From NCBI RefSeq assembly GCF_010183535.1, contig NC_071333.1:15684587-15748586 (forward strand): a stretch of 64,000 nucleotides of DNA, in the 5' to 3' direction. Shown here one piece after another: positions 58,150 through 64,000 of the stretch. The position numbers were made by a program, and so were the translations under genes. Origin of the DNA: Caenorhabditis remanei (lineage: Eukaryota; Nematoda; Chromadorea; Rhabditida; Rhabditidae). Numbering within the stretch: position 1 is the first letter of the stretch; each line of letters starts with the position of its first letter. The notes below the pieces were generated by a model. It was not told where the DNA came from and searched no databases. It saw only the letters and a list, made by a program, of their open reading frames with translations.

Positions 58150-59434
58150 ATGGACGTAAAGCCCTTTCCGCTCTTTAGACTGCCCGATCTTCCTCGCAGT
58201 CTTGTGTTTAAACAGTTTGAAATCCATGAGCTGTGAGTTTTTTCTTCAATTTCCCAGTAATTTTGTCGATGTTTCAGAGTGACATTGTCTATGAACTTCC
58301 GCCGCGTTCGGCGATTTGCGACTGCTTACAAATCTCATGAGGCTGAACTGACCTGGGAATTCAATGACTATTATCGTCGATCAAGAATGACAGCAGGGAG
58401 ATATACACGTCCATGGAACACATTTATGAGTGTGTTTCTTCATTTCCCCAATATGAAAAAGAAGAAAAGGAACGTGAAATACCACTTTTTGAGTGGTACC
58501 TTGAGATCAATAGAACCCATTAAAGTTGTCAATGTTGGTGGAGAGTGGCCATTGCCAATTGAAGCATATGATAAAAAATATGAGTATACAATACTCGGAC
58601 GGAATGACTTCCATAAAGCAGACCCACGAAGAATCGATATAAAGTTTATGGAAAAGCTGTCAATTCTTTTTGAGGATATATTTCGTGTACGCAAATATAA
58701 TGTACGGTTGCTGCAAATGAGGGACTTCAATCTTGCTGGCTCGTTCATTTGGAAAACACCGAAAGTATTCGAGAATATCACAATCAGTGATCAGAAAATT
58801 AGTTACAAAACCACTCGATTTTTCATGGAAGAACTGAAAGTGAGACACTTGATATTAGATGTCGAAACTACATGTTCCAGAAATAAACCTCTAACCTTGA
58901 AGTATCCTCAAATCGACATCAGTAATTGTAACTATGCTACAATTGAAGACGTTATGAACTGTAGTAGTGAGAAACTCTCTATCGAATTCAAATCTGTTAT
59001 TAGCATGGATCAGCTGGTTGAAGTTGTCAATGTTTGGATCAGTGCAACAAAGTTGAACGGGATGAAGAAGATCAACTTAGAATGGCCAGAACGAAAAAAC
59101 CAATCAAATGCCACAAACGAGTTTTTTAAAAAGATGGAGGGCGTTGGTGAGAAGTGAGTTTCGCGTTTTCTAGAATTGATGAATTCGCCAGTCATATGAA
59201 ACTAAAACTTCTTATTTCAGAATCCCAAATGAGACAAACAAAATTACTGTCAAAAGAGCCACTGATGGGGAGATAGCAACGGTGGAATTTAATGGATGTT
59301 TCTTCTCAATGACTCTCCAGAAGGCCGACGACGAGGAAGACGAGGAATACGAGGAATACGAGGATGACGAGGAGGATGAGGAGGACGAGGATGACGATGA
59401 GGATGAGGAGGACGAGGAGGAAGAGGAGGATTAA
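58150..59434 (+). CDS. F-box protein with FBA_2-type associated domain and acidic tail
   Basis: Three exons (58150-58232, 58278-59153, 59221-59434) give 390 residues. The N-terminus has the worm F-box pattern (PFPLFRLPDLPRSLVFKQFE, then LSMNFRRVRRFA). Residues about 110-340 match the F-box-associated type 2 layout (PIKVVNVGGEWPLP, VRHLILD, LKYPQIDISNC, LVEVVNVWI). The last 50 residues are nearly all Asp and Glu in short DEE repeats, which is unusual for the family and recalls histone- or nucleic-acid-mimicking tails. F-box proteins bring substrates to SCF ubiquitin ligases through Skp1; worm members evolve fast. The fragment at 57592 shows the gene once had a tandem neighbour. AATAAA near 59537. 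Confidence 0.8.
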
Positions 59435-59860
59435 AAGGAACAACTCCACGAAGCAGAGGATGATGAAGAGAAAAATAATAATTAATCGTTTTTTGTTTTT
59501 TTAATAATAATGCTTTGTTTGTTTTTATTACATTTGAATAAAATTGTATCTGCTATGTCAGATTTTTTGAAAGTGGGGATGTTGATTAAAGTGGAGCCGA
59601 GCAGCACACCATTCCACACACCACATTCTGTACCCTGATGACCACTGTCTCTCCCTACAACACACCTTCCTCTGATGTGAGTCTGTCTGTTTGTCTTGAT
59701 GTCCGCACCAGTTTTACCCTCTTCTTTTTGAAAACGGTGCAAAAAATTCGGTATACTCTGTGCTCACATTAGACTAATTATGTCGATGGGGACGTCAGAG
59801 TGGATTCCTCGAAGATTGGTGGATGTTAGTTAGGAACTCAAATTTTCACGTCACAAAATT
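59435..59860. other. 3' flank of the F-box gene
   Basis: A CACACC-rich stretch (59584-59720, with GTCTTGATGTCCGCACC) resembles 61060-61190 (GTGTCCCGATGTCCACCCAC). No gene seen. Confidence 0.35.
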
Positions 59861-60580
59861 GCATACTTGTCAAATGAGGGGCCGGCCCCCGGGCCCGGCC
59901 CCGCCCGGCCCCTGAAAAGCTTCGGCCCGGGCCCGGCCCCTCAGGCCCCTCTTTTCAGGGATATGGGATTTTTGAGAAAAATTTTCAAATTTTTTCCACA
60001 AATTCAATTTTTCATGGGGAAAAATTTCCCAATATACTCGTTTTTTATAGTTTTTTCATCATGATTTAGTATATTTTTCGAAAGATGGGCTGAATTTTTC
60101 AGCGAGACGCCTCCGGCAATGGAAAACTTGAAGGTGTAAATAGGTAAAATCTGATTTTTTCCCAGAATAATCTGTGTGTCTTCGGGAGTTCATTTTCATA
60201 ACGAAAAAATATTAAATTCGGTCGAAACCCCGCTGAGATCGAGCGGCGAAACAGTTTGGGCAATTAAATTAAACAATTAAAAAATGGCGAAAGTAATTAT
60301 ATTATAAAACTTGAAAAAAAATCTTTGAAAATATTCTTTCGATATGAATATGAACTCAGACACACATGCATTATTCTATGAAAAAAATCAAAGTTGAACT
60401 TAGTCCAACTTTGCTCAAATTCGAAAAAAATTTTGAAAAAAATTTGAAAAAAAAATTCTCTCCAAAAGAGGGGCCTGAGGGGCCGGGCCGGGCCGGCCAT
60501 GGCCGGGCCGGGCTTGGGCCGGGCCGGGCCGGGCCTGAAGTTTTGGAAAAAAAGCCCGGCCCGGCCCTTGACAAGTATGC
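59861..60580. repeat. 720-base inverted-repeat element with GGCCGGGCC arrays
   Basis: Left end GCATACTTGTCAA and right end TTGACAAGTATGC are exact inverted copies, and AAAATT flanks both as a possible target duplication. Just inside each end is a run of CCGGCCCGGGC / GGGCCGGGCC units (59880-59955, 60470-60570), in sharp contrast to the AT-rich middle. The arms can pair with each other. No transposase is encoded. Relatives without clear ends are at 44880 and 50715. Confidence 0.75.
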
Positions 60581-62033
60581 AAAATTGGCCAGTTGGTCCT
60601 ATTTCTACATGGTTTTCCTGTTGTTGCACCAATTGGTAGCCCGTGAAGTCGTTATCATTTTGTTCAACGATTGGTGGCCGGAGATATTGACCCAACCTGG
60701 CTCTTTCTCTACAATCTCTTTTTTCGGTAGACTATTTTATTGTGATCGCGAGGAGGGTCATTTTTTGGTCCGCTCTGGTCCGCTCAAAATGGTTGAGATC
60801 GGACAATACGTCATCGGCTAATGTACACACCAACACTTTCCAAATACCCGAGGAGGACCATTTTTTGGTCCGCTGTGTCACTAGTGTCTACTTTCCTCTG
60901 GGTTGCCTGTAGCCTCTCGTTTTCTGTGATGTCACTCTGCGTCTCTAAGTGAAAGATCCTTAGTTACCCAACTATCATCCCCCCCCCCTCTCGTCTTTTT
61001 GCGATAGCTTTGGTGACAAAACGGTGAGTGTTTGCGTGTGGTGTTGTGAGTGGTTTTGAGTGATTGGAGACACCATTGTCTAATGAACACAAAACACCCT
61101 CCATTTTACCCAAACCTACTCGCACCAACGCACCTAACCCACACACCAATCTGTGTGTCCCGATGTCCACCCACATGCGCACCTATAGAATGGAATAACA
61201 ATCTCAAAATTGTGAACTTAATCCAGTGTTATAACATCTGTTAAAAAGGGGCTTGATTGAGTGTTCTTACATGCGTAAAATATCACTGTCGCCCTGAAAG
61301 ATTTTAAAAAATCTGAAAAACATTCAAAACTAAATCACAGCAGTTTCTGTGCGGGGTGCATTTATTAGAAATTCAATGTTTGTGATGGTCACAAAATCGA
61401 ATAGTATATTTGGATGTGAGAAAAATAGACAGCAATAAAATGCTCTCCTATGACACGAAAGAGTTGTGTACCAGAAATAATGGGGATAGATCATCAGGAA
61501 AGAAGAAACATGGTTTCAAAATATGAAAAACTCGAACAAACTACAGGGTTGGAAAGAATAGGGAAATGGTACTTACAAAATTATAGATTTTAGGTAGTAG
61601 GATACAACTCGTCAGTAAGGCCACAGAAAAAGTAGAAACAGGATAATTGGGATCGATGCATTATAATTAAAGGTTAGAAAAACAATACAAATGATTTCTA
61701 GAGCGTGTTAAAAGAAGGAAACATGAGTTGAGATGAGAAAATAAAAGTTAATAACAAGTCAGGTAGAGTTTGAAATGGTCATTGAGAGTATATTAGCAAA
61801 ACATTTGGCGATCTGGGGAAGGAAAAAATTGAGTGTAGAGCTGTCGGTACTACAGGGTTGTGAAATGTTATTCTAGACATTGAGATATCATTGAGAACAG
61901 GCAAGATGAATTATTTTTCGAATAGGCAAGCTACAACGGCGGAATAAGGAGAATTGGAACAAAAATCGATTGGAGAAGCGGGAATTTGGGAATGAAAGTA
62001 ACATAGAAAGTTAAAACTCAATTCGAAACTGTC
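60581..62033. other. 3' region of gene N and adjacent low-complexity DNA
   Basis: No supported gene. A 25-base motif (GAGGAGG..CATTTTTTGGTCCGCT) occurs at 60750 and again at 60850. 61330-61660 resembles 52310-52640 downstream of gene M (shared CACGAAAGAGTTG-like and ACAGGGTTGGAAAGAA), so the duplication of M and N took in their 3' flanks. Confidence 0.5.
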
Positions 62034-63736
62034 TCAATCATCTATTGTAATTACCTCATCAGGTCTAAACCTCTTCAGTTGACGTCTTTCAGCGGCAATT
62101 GCTTCTTCTCTTTCCCGTTGGATTCGTTTTTGGCGGGATATCTCTCCAGCTCTTCGGACTGTCTCGAGGAGGTGTTTTCTCGACTTATCCTCTCCCTGAA
62201 AATCAATTCAATCATTTTCTTTTACATATTTTGAAGTATGTTACTTCTCTGATTGCCATCTCCACAGTGGTCAGCATTTCGATTCGTATTCCATCGATTT
62301 GGAGGAGGGCTCTTGGATTGTTCTTGATCTGCTCGAGAATCGCATCCTGAAAGTACGGAATTAGATTTTCCAAGGATCTACAGTTTTAGATAAACTTACG
62401 AAATCTTTTAGTGGCTTCTCAGTGATTAGCATCTTCTCCAATAGATGAATCAATTGGAATGGGCGGTCAGTTCGGTGCAGAGTGTCGATGTAGCGGATCT
62501 CCTGTTTGATTTGCGATTTGTCCATTCCCAGATATCCTTTTTCGTCTGCATGCAACCCCAAAAACAACTCTAGAAGTTTTTCGATTCGAGGGATGACTCG
62601 ATCGCTGAAAACACTCAGTTGAAACTCAGTAATATCACATAAGGAATACTCACAGATATCTATACATTTGGTCCTCGTTACCAATATGAACCATAATGCA
62701 CTTGTCCTGGGAATCCTTTCCGTTTTTTTGCTTGAGTGCTGCTCCCGGATTGATGAGCAGTGTGAAGTAACCAAACAAATCCAAAAAATTGGGGAACAGT
62801 AGATATTTCTTTGTGAAGATATCTTCTGTTTCTTCGAAATCGAAGTTCTCCTCAAATTCTTTCTCGACCTGAAATTTCAGCTCATTAAATCATCATCTTC
62901 AGAGTGGAAAACACCAACCTTTGCGAAGCGCGGATCGTTGGTTTCCGTGATTGCGCATGTGTTCAATTTGAAACACAGAGTTTCAGATTTGCTGTAAGAT
63001 TTTTGATTCGTTATGAAAAATGACTTGTCCACTTACTATGTTTCAATTTGCCGTTCGTAGACTTCCACAAGGCGGAAGAGAAGAAGACGTTCAGCCATTT
63101 GTTGACTCATGTTGAGTCCTTCTTCGAAATCTTGATGCATGCAGCGGATGTCGGATATTGTTACTGTAAAATTTTTGCATTACGAGATCTTTGAAGTGTT
63201 TCGGAGCACAAAGGTGATTCTCCATGTGTTTATTCTTCATCTTTCGGTATCCTTCCGCGCGGGACTACGAGCGAGGGACTTTCACAAGAGATATCTAGAG
63301 GTCTAGAAATGAACATATGCTCAAAACTAGAGAACATACTATTTCGAATACGCAGCGTCCATTTCTGCAATTAGAATCCGATAGATTCTGTTAGTTTTTG
63401 TGTTATCGCTCGATTTAGTTATGGCTTTAGAAATATTATTTAACCCAAGTTAACTACAGTCACCGTACTCCCTAACACTTACGTATTCCCTTGTATGGTT
63501 GAGCAATGTTGGTTCCGGAGGCGCTTTGGTAATCATGCATCACAAACTCAGCAACTGCGTGCAACAACGAGGGATTCTGAAAAAATATTTGATTTTTTAA
63601 ATGTATTTCTCTTTTTAGGCAAACATACGTTCTCATCCTTGCGGACGGCGTCATAGAGACTTGCAAGTCCCGGTGTTCCCGCGAGTCTTTTTATGATCTC
63701 TTTTTCAACATCCTTGTAGCTCCTATCAATTGGCAT
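62034..63736 (-). CDS. unrecognised protein, family 3 member N
   Basis: Eight exons (63736-63629, 63576-63483, 63163-63037, 62991-62919, 62868-62654, 62604-62400, 62346-62245, 62195-62034) give 361 residues. Lengths 108, 94, 127, 73, 215, 205, 102, 162 match gene M except for exons 5 and 8. Conserved blocks are TPGLASLYD, FEEGLNMSQQMAERLL, ETLCFKLNTCAI, DIFTKKYLLFPNFLD, TLLINPGAALKQK, CIMVHIG, IEKLLELFLGLHADEKGY and DRPFQLIHLLEKML. The C-terminus is a basic helix, like that of M. Cytosolic or nuclear by appearance; function unknown. Confidence 0.75.
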
Positions 63737-64000
63737 TTTTGTTGTAAGAGGGTGAAGTTTCTGAAAACAGGAAATGATAAGAAAGAAAAGAATAACTGGG
63801 TTAATGTGAGATATATATGTGTTCAAGATCAAAAGAAAGAACTTTTATGAAGAAAAAGTGGAGAGGAAGCAGTTGTGGACCGTTCTAATCGGAGGGCCCC
63901 TCGCTTTTGTCTGAGTTTCGCTTCTAATCATATTCTCTCGCCACGAGTCTCCTCCTCGTAGACCACCCAAGAAGAAAAATGCGGAGTGTCGTACTGCGCT
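63737..64000. other. upstream region of gene N, window edge
   Basis: No coding sequence seen. It holds a GGACCGTTC...CTTTTGTCTG stretch similar to one upstream of gene M. Confidence 0.3.

Noticed and set aside
60297..60821. Gly/Pro/Ala-Arg-rich frames on both strands
   Set aside because: They are translations of GGCCGGGCC arrays within the mobile element.
1..64000. CRISPR arrays, bacterial operons, prophage or plasmid functions
   Set aside because: The sequence is intron-rich nematode DNA; no spaced direct repeats of CRISPR type or prokaryotic gene layout were seen.

Overview
The window is nematode nuclear DNA, almost certainly from a Caenorhabditis species. Genes are split into short exons by mostly 40-60 base introns with TTTCAG-type acceptors, several genes have an acceptor just before the start codon as expected for spliced-leader trans-splicing, and the families present (T20D4.11-like/DUF19 secreted proteins, F-box/FBA proteins, a serpentine receptor) are typical of worms. 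I built the gene models by joining exons by hand and checking reading phase at each junction; exon coordinates are in the entries. No RNA data were available, so termini and isoforms are predictions.

Layout. 1-12.3 kb is the conserved part: a 27-exon gene for an MTCL/SOGA-family microtubule-associated coiled-coil protein (plus strand) converges on a TAF7 gene, a TFIID subunit (minus strand). 12.3-15.5 kb has no supportable gene. 15.5-23.7 kb holds small secreted or membrane-anchored products: a 330-residue cysteine-bearing protein with a GPI-like tail, a row of four T20D4.11-like paralogues, a 34-residue membrane micropeptide next to a 100-residue membrane protein, and a proline-rich protein. 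26.3-27.6 kb encodes a protein tyrosine phosphatase-like protein that has lost both catalytic motifs. 27.8-33.8 kb is a duplicated, decayed block built from about 165-base units. 35-39 kb carries an Elongin-C-like gene, a seven-transmembrane receptor and a broken gene.

40-44.5 kb is the most interesting locus. Four secreted proteins form two divergent (head-to-head) pairs that look like one duplicated pair. All share a C-terminal domain I do not recognise, behind unrelated low-complexity N-termini, and each pair has a shared TATA/GATAA-containing promoter. 44.6-49.4 kb holds three tandem paralogues of a second unrecognised family with the same four-exon structure, plus a broken copy. 52.7-63.7 kb holds two members of a third unrecognised family (361 and 375 residues). 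They share all eight exons and most exon lengths, and flank an F-box/FBA gene and a fragment of another F-box gene.

Mobile and repeat DNA: two copies of a CTACCGTA-ended inverted-repeat element, three copies of a palindromic element of which one has TACTGGCC ends, an ACTTCCG heptamer array inside a 15-base inverted repeat, GGCCGGGCC-rich elements at three sites, an (AT)n tract, and a possible tRNA-like sequence. The accessory part of the window is dominated by local duplication followed by divergence or decay.
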